The notes below the pieces were generated by a model that did not search any database, was not told the DNA's origin, and saw only the letters and a list, made by a program, of their open reading frames with translations. This document shows positions 55,836-64,000 of a stretch of DNA of 64,000 bases, in pieces; positions within the stretch are counted from its first letter, which is position 1; every line of letters begins with the position of its first letter. This DNA comes from Chryseomonas sp014190935 (GTDB taxonomy: Bacteria > Pseudomonadota > Gammaproteobacteria > Pseudomonadales > Pseudomonadaceae): contig NZ_JACHVV010000005.1 of assembly GCF_014190935.1 (NCBI RefSeq), forward strand, positions 375,437 to 439,436, given 5' to 3'. A program made the position numbers and the translations under genes.

Positions 55836-56633
55836 CTAATCTCCTTGCTTATAATGTGGCGCGAGGTCACGGCTCAGCTGCTGCAGCCAGAGGGCTACCG
55901 CTTCCACCGAAGGCAGGCGGGTCTTGGCGACCGTCTCCCCCTCTCCTACCTTGACGGTCAGACCGCCTCGCGCATTGACGACAGTGAACCCCTCTTCATC
56001 GGTACGATCGTCACCGAGAAACACCGGCAGGCAGCCGGCAAAGGGTTCCAGTTCGAGAAAACGGGCGATGGCCTCGCCCTTGCTCGCCGCAGCGGGCTTG
56101 AGTTCGAAGACGCACTTGCCCGGCTGCAACTTGAATTCGGGATGGTCGGCCGCGATGCCTTCGGCCAGTTCGCGTACCAGGGCCTCCTTGTCCGGCGCCT
56201 GGCGATAGTGCAAGGCGAAGGCCACGCTCTTGCGCTCCAGCAGCAGGTCCGGATGTTCCGCCAGAGCCGCTTCCAGGCGGGCGCCGACCTGCGCCAGCAC
56301 CGCGGCGTCCAGGGTCACCCGATGGATCTCGCCCCGGGGATCGCGCCATTCGGCGCCATGGACGCCAGCCGCCGGCAGTTGCAGCGGCCTGGTGAATCCG
56401 TCGATCTCCGCCAGCGGCCGCCCGGAGACCACGGCGACGCCATGGTGTCGCGCCAGCTGGTCGAGCGCCGCGAGGGTTTCGGCGGGAATGAAAACCTGTT
56501 CCGGACGTGGCTGCAGTTCTGCCAGGGTGCCATCCAGATCGAAGAAGAAGGCCAGCGGCTGGCCCGATGAGGTAAGGCTGTCGAGGTCGATCATGCAAGG
56601 TACGACTGCCGGGTCATCGTATGGTTCGTTCAC
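55836..56633 (-). CDS. otsB: Trehalose-6-phosphate phosphatase
   Basis: OtsB dephosphorylates trehalose 6-phosphate. 265 residues, HAD superfamily: nucleophile motif PLAFFFDLDGTLAEL (DxDGT), VAVVSGRPLAEIDGF, AGVHGAEWRD and FLGDDRTDEEGFTVVNARGGLTVKVGEGET (motif III/IV). The frame opens at GTG 56633 with GGAAG just upstream; an internal ATG at 56594 also fits the family and lacks a good ribosome site, so the start is uncertain by 13 codons. It is first in the otsBA operon and divergent from the gene at 56722. Confidence 0.92.
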   Translation of the reverse strand: MNEPYDDPAVVPCMIDLDSLTSSGQPLAFFFDLDGTLAELQPRPEQVFIPAETLAALDQLARHHGVAVVSGRPLAEIDGFTRPLQLPAAGVHGAEWRDPRGEIHRVTLDAAVLAQVGARLEAALAEHPDLLLERKSVAFALHYRQAPDKEALVRELAEGIAADHPEFKLQPGKCVFELKPAAASKGEAIARFLELEPFAGCLPVFLGDDRTDEEGFTVVNARGGLTVKVGEGETVAKTRLPSVEAVALWLQQLSRDLAPHYKQGD

Positions 56634-56721
56634 ATCTTCCGGCGGTGCCGAGGAATTCCCCTTGCCGGCGCGCAGTCGGATTCAGGGAGATGCTCTAGCA
56701 GCCCTGCCTTTGGAGACCACC

Positions 56722-57255
56722 ATGAACAAGCCCGACATCACCAAGACCCCCGAAGAGATCGACGACATCCAGGACCGCATGGGCGACATGCGCGAACTCG
56801 ACTTCAGCGATCGCAAGGACGAGCGCGGTGGTCGCATCGGCGACGAAATGGACGAGCGCGACTACGAAGGTCAATTTCCCGAAGAGCGCGTGCGCCAGGC
56901 CGGCATGACCGGTGGCGAAACCCTGGATCATCAGCCGACGATGGACGACGCCAGCCCCGAGACCCTGCTGGACGAGACGGGCGCCCGCTCGCCAACCGAC
57001 TACGGCGATGCCTGGCCGAACGATAAGGAATTGAGCGTCGTCGAGGACAGCGACATCGGCGGTGGCTCCGGTCAGGACGAAGCCGAACTCGGTCGCAGCC
57101 ATCCGCTGGATGGCGAGGCCTGGGACGGCGAAGCCGACGAACCCAACGAAGCCGAGGCCCAGCGAGACGCTCGCTACGCCGATCTGGATGCGAACGACGA
57201 AGACCTCGCCGGTGACACCAGCCTGGATCTGGACGAAAAACGCGCCGATCACTGA
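56722..57255 (+). CDS. Highly acidic hydrophilic protein, function unknown
   Basis: 177 residues from MNKPDITKTPEEIDDIQDRMGDMRELDF. Asp and Glu make up a large part, with no Cys, no hydrophobic segments and no signal peptide; probably largely disordered. Repetitive acidic phrases (DEMDERDYEGQFPEE, LDLDEKRADH) give no domain I can name, although pseudomonads have similar small acidic proteins. GGAG lies 8 nt before the ATG. Sharing a promoter region with otsBA suggests a stress link, which is inference. It converges on rimI with 13 bp between stops. Confidence 0.78.
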   Translation: MNKPDITKTPEEIDDIQDRMGDMRELDFSDRKDERGGRIGDEMDERDYEGQFPEERVRQAGMTGGETLDHQPTMDDASPETLLDETGARSPTDYGDAWPNDKELSVVEDSDIGGGSGQDEAELGRSHPLDGEAWDGEADEPNEAEAQRDARYADLDANDEDLAGDTSLDLDEKRADH

Positions 57256-57268
57256 AACCGCTGACGGC

Positions 57269-57721
57269 CTAGTCGAGCAGCGTACAGGCCATCACCAGTG
57301 CATCTTCTCGGCCGCTGACCGCGGGATAATAGTCCCGCCGGCGGCCGATCTCGTTGAAGCCATAGCGTTCATACAGCCGGTAGGCCGACTGATTGCTGGC
57401 ACGCACCTCCAGAAAGCACTCGTTGGCCTTGGCCTTGCGCGCTTCCTGCAGCAGGTGTTCCAGCAGCCGCAGGCCGAGTCCCCGCCCCTGGCTTTCCGGC
57501 TTGATGGTGATATTGAGCAGATGGGCCTCGTCGAGAATGACGTTGATCACCCCGTGTCCCACCTGCTGCTCGCCAGCCGTCATCACCCAGCAGTCGTAGG
57601 ACCTGAGCGCATCGGTGAAGATGCCGCGGGTCCAGGGATGGCTGAAGGCCTGATATTCGATCTTCAATACCGTGTTCAAATCGGCTTCGGTCATCCGCCG
57701 AAAGCTCACCGCATCGTTCAT
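57269..57721 (-). CDS. rimI: Ribosomal protein bS18 alanine N-acetyltransferase
   Basis: RimI acetylates the N-terminal Ala of ribosomal protein S18 using acetyl-CoA. 150 residues, GNAT fold: FRRMTEADLNTVLKIEYQAFSHPWT at 7-31, ITIKPESQGRGLGLRLLEHLLQEA with the acetyl-CoA P-loop (Q/R-G-x-G-x-G) near 73-83, and LEVRASNQSAYRLYERYGFNEIGRRRDYYP near 103-132. It overlaps the stop of the holD-like gene (ATGA), the holD-rimI order also known in enterobacteria. Confidence 0.95.
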   Translation of the reverse strand: MNDAVSFRRMTEADLNTVLKIEYQAFSHPWTRGIFTDALRSYDCWVMTAGEQQVGHGVINVILDEAHLLNITIKPESQGRGLGLRLLEHLLQEARKAKANECFLEVRASNQSAYRLYERYGFNEIGRRRDYYPAVSGREDALVMACTLLD

Positions 57722-58548
57722 TGCTGTTCCATCCAGCGGCGCCGCAACGGGCGCATGGCTTGCCAGAGCGCGGCCTTGGCGGCCGGCTCTTCCATCAAGA
57801 TATCCAGTCCCGGCACCAGCCAGGCCGGTCCCAGGGCGGTGTCCCGCTCCTCACCCGTGAGCTGCGCATCCTCGACGCCGCTGCAGCGGCGCGCGGCCAC
57901 ACCGATTAGCCAGAGTCCCAGACCCTCGCCCAGGCGTTCCTGGTGCCCCGAGACGAAGCTCTGCACGAATTCACCGGCCGCCGCCGGCCCCTGGTCGAGT
58001 TGACCGCTGTTGAGCAGTGGCCAGCGAATGGGCTCGTCACTGACGATCCGCGGCGTGTCCGGCAGGCCGGCAGCGCGCAGCAGATCCCGCAGCAGCAGAT
58101 AGGCGGGATCGCGCGAACCCAGGGTGTCGCCGGTGGGCAACTCCAGCAGCAGCAGGCAACGCCCAGCCTGGAGCAGTTGCAGGGCGAAGCGCGGCGCCGG
58201 CTCCCGTGGTGGCGGCGGCGCCCGCTCCGGTTCCGGCTCGGCCACAGGGGGCGCAGCCGGCTTCAGCGCCGCGGGTCGCGGGATCTCGATACGTGGCCGA
58301 TTCGCCGGTGGCGCCTCGGCTACGGCAGCGGCCGGCGCGGCCTTGGCCACCGGCTCCGGGCGGACCACCCGAGCCACGACGGGCGCTTCTTCCGGCTCCT
58401 CGACCCACAGGGCTTCCGGTCGCGAAGGCGCGGCGAAGGGCAACACCGTGCGCGGCACCCAGACATCCAGCTGCAACGCCTGCAGATAGGCGCGACGACG
58501 CGCCTCGGCGGTAAGCGAGGGGCTGGTGGAAGGGGCGGGGTCGGACAT
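57718..58548 (-). CDS. holD: DNA polymerase III psi subunit-like protein
   Basis: 276 residues from MSDPAPSTSPSLTAEARRRAYLQALQLDVWVPRTVLPFAAP. Enteric psi is about 137 residues, but pseudomonad psi proteins are longer with a Pro/Ala-rich linker. Here residues about 15-45 (chi-interacting helix with LxLDxWVPR) are followed by a linker (60-135: EPEPERAPPPPRE) and a compact C-terminal domain (140-275). Psi links the clamp loader to chi and SSB. Assignment rests on position directly upstream of rimI with a coupled junction and the N-terminal pattern; there is no catalytic motif to confirm it. Confidence 0.7.
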   Translation of the reverse strand: MSDPAPSTSPSLTAEARRRAYLQALQLDVWVPRTVLPFAAPSRPEALWVEEPEEAPVVARVVRPEPVAKAAPAAAVAEAPPANRPRIEIPRPAALKPAAPPVAEPEPERAPPPPREPAPRFALQLLQAGRCLLLLELPTGDTLGSRDPAYLLLRDLLRAAGLPDTPRIVSDEPIRWPLLNSGQLDQGPAAAGEFVQSFVSGHQERLGEGLGLWLIGVAARRCSGVEDAQLTGEERDTALGPAWLVPGLDILMEEPAAKAALWQAMRPLRRRWMEQQ

Positions 58549-58709
58549 GGGCGGATCCTTCGGACACGCGGCGGGATAATTCGGGGCGGCATTGTCGCGC
58601 GGATCGTCGCGGATCGAAAGGCCGCCCTGCCCATCGGTCCCACCGCGGTCACATCGAAGGCTCTGGCGTCTGGAGTACAATGGCGCTTTTGTCTGGTGCG
58701 GTCCCCGCC

Positions 58710-59972
58710 ATGATCGACCCCAAACGCGTCCTGCGTACCCTCGCCGAACACTGGCACCTCATCGACCCCCTGTGCGCCCACTTCGACAGCGGCACCCTGG
58801 GCCTGGCCGAGTTGCGTGCCCGCCTGGCCGAGCAGCTGCCCGAGCGCACGCCGGCCGACCTCACCGCCCTGCTCGACACCTGGATCCGCCTGGACATCCT
58901 GGTACCGGTGGCCAAGAGCCCCAATCGCTTCGAGCTCAATGGCCAGATCCACGACTTCCTCGGCTATCTCAGGCGCGAACACCGCCTGGGCCTGTGCCTG
59001 GAGATCGAAGCCTACCTGCGCCACCTGGAACGCCTCGCCGGCCACATCCGCGAAGCCTTCGACAACCGCGACGGCCCTGACCTCGTCCGCCAGTTGCGCC
59101 TGCTCGACATGCGCGTGCGCGATGTCCTCAAGAAGCTGGCCAACGATGGCCATGCCCTGGAGGGCGTCGCCGAGCGCGCCAAGACCAGCGATCGCCAGAT
59201 CCCCCTGCGCCAGCGCTATGCCGAGGTGCTGGCCACCTGGGACGAATACGTCGAGCCGATGATCCAGCTGGTGGCCGCCGACGGCGCCTTCGAGCGCGGG
59301 GTGTACCGCGTCGAGCAGGTCCTCCTGCACCTGCTGGGCGAACAGCAGCGCCTCGGCCACCTGGTCGACGACGACCTGCTGCTGCGTACCCAGGCGCGCA
59401 TCCTGGAAATGCACAACGCCGCCCAGCTGGCGCTCAGACGCGCCCGCGAATTGCTGCTGCCGCTGCGCGAGGAAGCACGCCGGCACAATGCCGTGACCCG
59501 GGGCGCCGCCCTGGCCCTGGCCACCATCCGCCGCAAGGGCCTCGACGCCGTGCCCCAGGCCGCCCTGCCCCTGTTCAGCCGGCCGCAGAGTGTCTTTCTC
59601 GGCACCACCGCCCAGGTGGAAAGCTATGTCTACGCCCTGGCCCGCTTCGAACCCAAGCCGGCGCGCTTCCCCAGCCAGGCCAGTCGGCCGCGCGACAGCG
59701 AGCGCCCGGCGGCGCCCCGCACCGCCCGCGAGATGCTCGACCTCTGTCAGGACGCCCTGCCGCTGCCCGACCTCATGGCCTGGCTGCTGGAGCAGGAGCC
59801 GGCCGGCGACACCGACGAGCTGCTCTACTGGTTCTCGCGCCTGTCCCGCGATGCGCGCTTCCAGCGCCAGCGCCTGGACCGCCGCCACTACGACACCCTC
59901 GAACACCGCGTCAGCCTGTGCTCCTACGCCCTGACCGCCCGATCTCTCGCGAGCGACGCCCATGCAACTTGA
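58710..59972 (+). CDS. mksB: Condensin-like subunit MksB
   Basis: MksB is the kleisin-partner/non-SMC subunit of the MksBEF condensin, which organises the chromosome. 420 residues from MIDPKRVLRTLAEHWHLIDPLCAHFDSGTLGLAELRARLAEQL, almost entirely helical, with a central segment KRARELLLPLREEARRHNAVTRGAALALATIRRKG. Similar in length to P. aeruginosa MksB. It overlaps mksE by 11 bp. The divergent start is 161 bp from holD. Confidence 0.88.
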   Translation: MIDPKRVLRTLAEHWHLIDPLCAHFDSGTLGLAELRARLAEQLPERTPADLTALLDTWIRLDILVPVAKSPNRFELNGQIHDFLGYLRREHRLGLCLEIEAYLRHLERLAGHIREAFDNRDGPDLVRQLRLLDMRVRDVLKKLANDGHALEGVAERAKTSDRQIPLRQRYAEVLATWDEYVEPMIQLVAADGAFERGVYRVEQVLLHLLGEQQRLGHLVDDDLLLRTQARILEMHNAAQLALRRARELLLPLREEARRHNAVTRGAALALATIRRKGLDAVPQAALPLFSRPQSVFLGTTAQVESYVYALARFEPKPARFPSQASRPRDSERPAAPRTAREMLDLCQDALPLPDLMAWLLEQEPAGDTDELLYWFSRLSRDARFQRQRLDRRHYDTLEHRVSLCSYALTARSLASDAHAT

Positions 59973-60639
59973 TCTCACCGAAATGACCCAGCTCGCGCCC
60001 ATCTTCCGCGAGCTGTTCAAGGGCTATCACCTGTCCCGCAGCGAGCCCGAGAGCTACGCCCAGCTCAGCCAGCAGCAGGACCAGTACCGCGCGCTGTTCC
60101 GCGCCCTCGGCTTCGAGCTGGTCTGCGATCCGCGCGGCTTCTACTACTTCGTGCCCGAGCAGATGGGCGCCCAGGTCAACAAGACCGCCCAGCGCCTGGC
60201 GCTGTTCACCTTCATCCTGGTCGAGCACCTTGCCGACCAGGGTCGCGATCCGCTGGCCGTGCTCGATGGCGGCACCCTGGGCCGGCACGAGTTGCCGGCG
60301 CTGCTGGACAAGTACCGCGATCTCTTCCTGCAGGCCGAGGTCACCACCCAGGAGGAGCTGGAGGAAAAGATCCTGCGCCGCCTGACCCAGCTCGGCTTCG
60401 CCCTGGACAGCAACGGCACCTACCGCTTCCTGCCGCCCATGCACCGCTTCCTCGATGTCTGCCTGACCGTACAACAGGATCGCGACCTGGCCGCCGGCCT
60501 GCATGCCAGCGATCTGCCGCTGCCGGCGCCGACCCTCGCCAGCGACGAAGACGGCAGCGAGCAGGAAGGCGCCGACGAGGATGACGAAGAGGCCGCCCTG
60601 GCCCGCGCCATCGCCGCAGAACGGGAGTTCGACCTATGA
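59962..60639 (+). CDS. mksE: Condensin subunit MksE
   Basis: 225 residues, a MukE-like double winged-helix protein: MTQLAPIFRELFKGYHLSRSEPESYAQL at the N-terminus, FRALGFELVCDPRGFYYFVPEQMG near 48-72 and KTAQRLALFTFILVEHLADQGRDPL near 74-98. An acidic tail (SDEDGSEQEGADEDDEEAA) follows. It bridges MksB and the MksF ATPase. The stop overlaps mksF as ATGA. Confidence 0.9.
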   Translation: MQLDLTEMTQLAPIFRELFKGYHLSRSEPESYAQLSQQQDQYRALFRALGFELVCDPRGFYYFVPEQMGAQVNKTAQRLALFTFILVEHLADQGRDPLAVLDGGTLGRHELPALLDKYRDLFLQAEVTTQEELEEKILRRLTQLGFALDSNGTYRFLPPMHRFLDVCLTVQQDRDLAAGLHASDLPLPAPTLASDEDGSEQEGADEDDEEAALARAIAAEREFDL

Positions 60640-63437
60640 TCCGCTACGGCATCAGCCGCTTCGCCCTGCTCAACACCGCCGGCTACAGCCTCGGCCTCTT
60701 TCCGCTGGAGCAGCCGCTGTCGGTCTACGGCGCCAACAACCTGGGCAAGAGCGCCTCGATCAACGCCCTGCAATTCCCCATCCTGGCGCGGCTCTCCGAC
60801 ATGAGCTTCGGCAAGTACAGCAACGAGCAGTCGCGCAAGTTCTACTTCGCCACCGACACCAGCTACATCCTCATCGAGCTGCGCCTGGCCCACGGCCCCC
60901 ACGTCATCGGCGTAGCCGGTCGCGGCCCGGGGGGCGGCTTCGGTCACCAGTTCTTCGCCTATGCCGGCGAACTGGACCTGGCCCACTACCAGCGCGACGG
61001 CGCCTGCCTACGCCAGCGCGAGCTGTTCGCCAGCCTGGAGCGCGCCGGCCTCAAGGCCTATGAGGTCAAGCCCGATGAATTGCGCCGCCTGCTGGTCGGC
61101 GGCCATACCAGCATCCCGCTGGACCTGACGCTGATTCCGCTGCGATCCACCAGCGAACAGAGTCTCAAGACCTTCCGCGCCCTGTTCATCAACCTGCTGC
61201 ACATGCGCGAGATCACCGCGGCCAAGCTCAAGCAGCTGTTTCTCGATGCCTTCGAGCACAGCCTGAGATCCGGCAGCGTCGACTACATCGCCGCCTGCGA
61301 GGAAGCCTTCCGCGACGTCCGCCGCATGGAGCAGGACTACCAGTCGCTGGTCGCCGCCGGCCCGCTGGTGGAAGCCCTGGCCAATGGCGTCGAACAGCGC
61401 GATCGCCTGAGGGGCAAGCTGCATCGCCTCTCGCCCCTGCTCGACAGTCTGCTCGGCACCTGGCAGCACTATGCCCTCGACCGCCGCGACGAACTTCTGG
61501 CCCAGACCGAGCACTACCGCCAGGAACAGGACGGTCTGCAGCAGAGCCAGCGCGACGGCACCAGCGAACTGATGCGCCGCGAGCGCGAGATCAGCAGCCT
61601 GCAGCGCTGGCTCGCCGAGCTGGTCCAGCTCAAGCACCGCTTCGCCCTGGTGGACTCCACCGCCCCCCTCGAAGCCCAGCTGCTGGCCGCCAAGGACGCC
61701 CACGACGAACTGGCCGGCGCCCTGTCCCAGGCCAGTCAGTTCAGCAGCGAAGACCTCGACCAGCGCGTCCGCGAACTGGAACAGCGCCTCAAGGGGATTC
61801 GCCAGCAACTCGACCACGCCGACAACAATAGCTATGCCCGTCTGCGCGAAGAATTCAGCCAGGCCGACGTCGACCGCCTGATGCGCCTGTTCAACGGCCA
61901 GCTGTTCAGCCTGCCGCTCGGCCCCAAGGGCGTCGAGCTGGCGGAAGACGGCAGTTGGGTAAAGACCTTCGAAGGCATCCTGGCGCGTTTCCAGGGTGAT
62001 CGCCTCGAACTGCCCGGCCTGTCCCTCGACCTTTCGGGCATCGAGCCACCTACCCTGCAGGCGCTGGCCGATCGCGCCGCATTGCGTGATCAGAAGGACC
62101 GTCTGGAGCGCGAGCTCAAGCAACTCAAGGCCCAGCAGGGCGTCAGCGTCGACCGCCAGGCCAGCAAGGCCCAGGCCGAGGTGCTCTACCAGCAGGTGCT
62201 GGATGCCCAGAAGGCCCTGGAAGACTTCCGTCGCTGCCAGACCCTCGGTGCCGAGGAAAACGAAAAGCTCGAACAGCTGGCCCAGCTGGAAGCCGCCCAA
62301 GACGAACTGAGACGCGCTGGCGATGCCTTCACCGAGCGCGTCCAGCAACTCTCCGCCAAGCTGCAGCTGATCGGCCGCCAACTGGCCGATCTGGAAGCCA
62401 AGGACCGCACCCTGGCCGATGCCCTGCGCCGCCGGCAGCTGCTGCCCACCGACCTGCCGCAGGGCACGCCCTTCATGGAGGCGGTGGACGATTCCCTGGA
62501 AAACCTGCTGCCGCTGCTCAACGACTACCAGGACACCTGGCAGGCCCTGCAGCGTGCCGACACCCAGATCGAAGCCCTCTACGCCCAGGTCCGCCTCAAG
62601 GGCGTCGCCAAGTTCGACAACGAGGAGGATCCCGAGCGCCGTCTGCAACTGCTGGTGAATGCCTACGCTCATCGCCAGGACGAAGCCCTGACCCTGGCCA
62701 AGGCCCGCCGCGCCGCCGTCACCGACATCGCCCGGACGCTAAGAAACATCCGCAGCGACTACGACAACCTCGAACACCAGCTGCAGCTGTTCAACCGCGA
62801 GATCAATCGCAAGCAGGTCTCCAACCTGGAGAGCTTCCGCATCGTCCTGGCGCCGAACAAGGAAGCGCTCAAGCACATCGACCAGATCATCCACAGCGCC
62901 GGTCAGTACGAGGAAGGCGAAACCCTGTCGGTCTTCGATCTCACCCAGGACAGCAGCCAGGACCAGAGGAACGAAGACGCCAAGGAGTACCTGGCACGCC
63001 TGGTGGCCGCCAACGGCAACCAGCTCGGCCTCAAGGACCTCTTCGAGCTGGCCTTCGAGATCACCAAGCAGGGTGGCCAGCCGATCCTGCACACCGACAT
63101 CGACGGCGCCGCCTCCAACGGCACCACCATGACCATCAAGGCGCTCACCAACATGTACCTGTTGCTGCACCTGATGGACCGGGAGCAGGCCGCCAAGATC
63201 CGTCTGCCCTACTACCTAGACGAAGCCGCCGACATCGACGAACGCAACCAGCAGGCGCTGATCGAAACCAGCCAGCAACTGGGCTTCGTGCCCATCCTGG
63301 CCAGCGTCAAACCCCAGGTCAGCGCCCAGGTCGCCATCGACCTCGAAGGCGGCAGCGGGCCCGGCGGTATCTACATCGACGAGGCCGACTGGAAGTACAT
63401 CGCCAAACGCGACCTGGCCCTGCCCGAACCCGCTTGA
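60636..63437 (+). CDS. mksF: Condensin SMC-like ATPase MksF
   Basis: 933 residues of SMC/MukB-like ATPase. Walker A YGANNLGKSASINALQF with Lys38-Ser39, long coiled coils at about 290-360 and 480-680 (RLERELKQLKAQQGVSVDRQASKAQAEVLY), a short hinge near 410-470, and the C-terminal Walker B LPYYLDEAADIDERNQQALI near 858 with the D-loop. Last gene of mksBEF; a terminator follows. No toprim MksG gene lies downstream within the window. Confidence 0.92.
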   Translation: MIRYGISRFALLNTAGYSLGLFPLEQPLSVYGANNLGKSASINALQFPILARLSDMSFGKYSNEQSRKFYFATDTSYILIELRLAHGPHVIGVAGRGPGGGFGHQFFAYAGELDLAHYQRDGACLRQRELFASLERAGLKAYEVKPDELRRLLVGGHTSIPLDLTLIPLRSTSEQSLKTFRALFINLLHMREITAAKLKQLFLDAFEHSLRSGSVDYIAACEEAFRDVRRMEQDYQSLVAAGPLVEALANGVEQRDRLRGKLHRLSPLLDSLLGTWQHYALDRRDELLAQTEHYRQEQDGLQQSQRDGTSELMRREREISSLQRWLAELVQLKHRFALVDSTAPLEAQLLAAKDAHDELAGALSQASQFSSEDLDQRVRELEQRLKGIRQQLDHADNNSYARLREEFSQADVDRLMRLFNGQLFSLPLGPKGVELAEDGSWVKTFEGILARFQGDRLELPGLSLDLSGIEPPTLQALADRAALRDQKDRLERELKQLKAQQGVSVDRQASKAQAEVLYQQVLDAQKALEDFRRCQTLGAEENEKLEQLAQLEAAQDELRRAGDAFTERVQQLSAKLQLIGRQLADLEAKDRTLADALRRRQLLPTDLPQGTPFMEAVDDSLENLLPLLNDYQDTWQALQRADTQIEALYAQVRLKGVAKFDNEEDPERRLQLLVNAYAHRQDEALTLAKARRAAVTDIARTLRNIRSDYDNLEHQLQLFNREINRKQVSNLESFRIVLAPNKEALKHIDQIIHSAGQYEEGETLSVFDLTQDSSQDQRNEDAKEYLARLVAANGNQLGLKDLFELAFEITKQGGQPILHTDIDGAASNGTTMTIKALTNMYLLLHLMDREQAAKIRLPYYLDEAADIDERNQQALIETSQQLGFVPILASVKPQVSAQVAIDLEGGSGPGGIYIDEADWKYIAKRDLALPEPA

Positions 63438-63453
63438 GTCCTCTCTAGAACGC

Positions 63454-63482
63454 AAAAAGCCCGGCACCTGCCGGGCTTTTTC
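63454..63482 (+). terminator. Terminator of the mksBEF operon
   Basis: AAAAAGCCCGGCA-CC-TGCCGGGCTTTTT: a perfect GC stem flanked by A and T runs, so it can act in both directions. It lies 17 bp after the mksF stop. Confidence 0.92.
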
Positions 63483-63501
63483 TTGCTCGCGTAACGCTGT
63501 C

Positions 63502-63633
63502 GTAGGCTGGGCGGAGCCTGGCGAAGCCCAACATCCGCAAGCCACCCCCGGCCCTCCAGTGTACCTCCACAGTTCGCACGATACCTGCAGCGGACCTCAT
63601 CGTTGGGCTTCGCTGCGCTCAGCGCCAACCTAC
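63502..63633. repeat. Diverged GTAGGTTGGG-type inverted-repeat element
   Basis: GTAGGCTGGGCGGAGCCTGG at the left, with AAGCCCAACA, and GTTGGGCTTCGCTGCGCTCAGCGCCAACCTAC split across the right arm. It is longer than the other copies because an unrelated centre of about 50 bp separates the arms. Confidence 0.75.
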
Positions 63634-63674
63634 GACCTGGTCCTCACGGACGATCACGCCTCTTGCGCTCAAAA

Positions 63675-63705
63675 CACAACAGCCCGGCGCAGCCGGGCTG
63701 TTGTG
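63675..63705. terminator. Perfect hairpin, possibly a minus-strand terminator
   Basis: CACAACAGCCCGGC (63675-63688) and GCCGGGCTGTTGTG (63692-63705) form a 14-bp stem with a 3-nt loop. On the minus strand it is followed by TTTTG. Confidence 0.55.
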
Positions 63706-63927
63706 GCTCTTAGGCTCTTGTTCTCTTGCAGATTCCAGGCAGCACCTGCCTGGCAGGCACTGCGCCAAACCCTCCGCCGCACCGCTTCTGGCCCCCTCCC
63801 CCCCCGGGAGAGGGCTAGGGTAAGGGCCACCTCAGCTCCGTAGCGTCAGGCGCCCGCTAGCCGATTATCTGCTCCAAGCGCCCAAGCGCCCTGATGCCCG
63901 GCCACACTTTTCCCGCCCCAAAGACAA

Positions 63928-63958
63928 CACCCCCGCCAGAATGAACTGAGCGGGGGTG
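63928..63958 (-). terminator. Probable terminator of the rRNA operon
   Basis: CACCCCCGC and GCGGGGGTG form a 9-bp stem with a 13-nt loop, 12 bp past the 5S rRNA 3' end on the minus strand, followed by TTGTCTTT. Confidence 0.65.
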
Positions 63959-63970
63959 CTGGGTGTTAGG

Positions 63971-64000
63971 CGCTTGACGATGACCTACTCTCACATGGGG
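63971..64000 (-). rRNA. rrf: 5S ribosomal RNA, 3' end (partial)
   Basis: On the minus strand the last bases read CCCCATGTGAGAGTAGGTCA followed by TCGTCAAGCG, the conserved 3' arm of Pseudomonas 5S rRNA. Its final CGTCAAGC would pair with the 5' GCTTGACG outside the window. The rRNA operon therefore runs leftward and ends here. Confidence 0.9.

Larger units (their letters stand above)
63438..63970. other. Repeat- and terminator-rich gap before the rRNA operon
   Basis: 533 bp with no gene. It holds the mksF terminator, a diverged GTAGGTTGGG-type element, a perfect hairpin at 63675-63705, a CCCTCTCC-type hairpin near 63790-63822 and the rRNA terminator candidate. Confidence 0.7.

Noticed and set aside
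58710..63437. Wadjet (JetABCD) plasmid defence system
   Set aside because: The three condensin-like genes are present but the toprim nuclease subunit is not found on either side within the window.

Overview
The window is GC-rich gamma-proteobacterial chromosome, most likely a Pseudomonas of the P. oryzihabitans/psychrotolerans/fulva kind. This rests on recognising protein families and gene order by eye, not on a database search. The left core block (TPR lipoprotein, lolB, ispE, tRNA-Gln, prs, rplY, pth, ychF; 235-7024) and the right core block (rimI, a holD-like gene, mksB-mksE-mksF; 57269-63437) follow, as I remember it, the order of the P. aeruginosa PA4667-PA4673 and PA4678-PA4686 regions. 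The last 30 bases are the 3' end of a 5S rRNA on the minus strand, so an rrn operon begins at the right edge.

Between the core blocks lie about 50 kb of lineage-specific genes. From 7185 to 13101 there are LysR regulators, an MFS exporter and two small exported proteins; these two have a common upstream ATC-N9-GAT element. A dense patch of intergenic repeats lies at 10902-11665. From 13313 to 22337 there is a minus-strand cluster (DoxX, monooxygenase-like membrane protein, alpha/beta hydrolase, amidohydrolase, MFS, YcaC-like hydrolase), a second DoxX gene, and another LysR/MFS divergent pair. From 22497 to 33641 come pirin, DedA, three regulators, a metallophosphoesterase, a nucleotide-translocase-like transporter with an aldo/keto reductase, UV endonuclease UvsE and a DUF445 protein.

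The most unusual part is 33.8-37.5 kb. It is a compact, visibly AT-richer four-gene operon, hxsD-hxsB-hxsC-hxsA, the His-Xaa-Ser system. Two radical SAM enzymes lie beside a small exported protein that carries six consecutive HxS triplets and a peptidoglycan-binding-like C-terminus. To my knowledge the biochemical product of this family has not been established. A short inverted repeat, GTAGTACTAA/TTAGTACTAC, sits at both edges of the AT-rich segment.

From 37.7 to 54 kb there is a complete myo-inositol catabolic locus: iolC (kinase-aldolase fusion), iolE, iolB, iolA, iolD, iolG, two further Gfo/Idh/MocA proteins, an inositol-type ABC transporter, and a divergent RpiR regulator. Three matching palindromes of the type TGGAA-N7-TTCCA mark probable regulator sites, and AAnAAnAA motifs near leaders suggest Hfq/Crc catabolite control. 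After this come tRNA-Met, otsBA (trehalose synthesis) and an acidic protein of unknown function, then the right core block.

The intergenic DNA carries at least three dispersed hairpin repeat families: GTAGGTTGGG...CCCAACCTAC, CCCTCACCCC...CTCTCCC, and a TGGAAAAC/TTTTCCA type.
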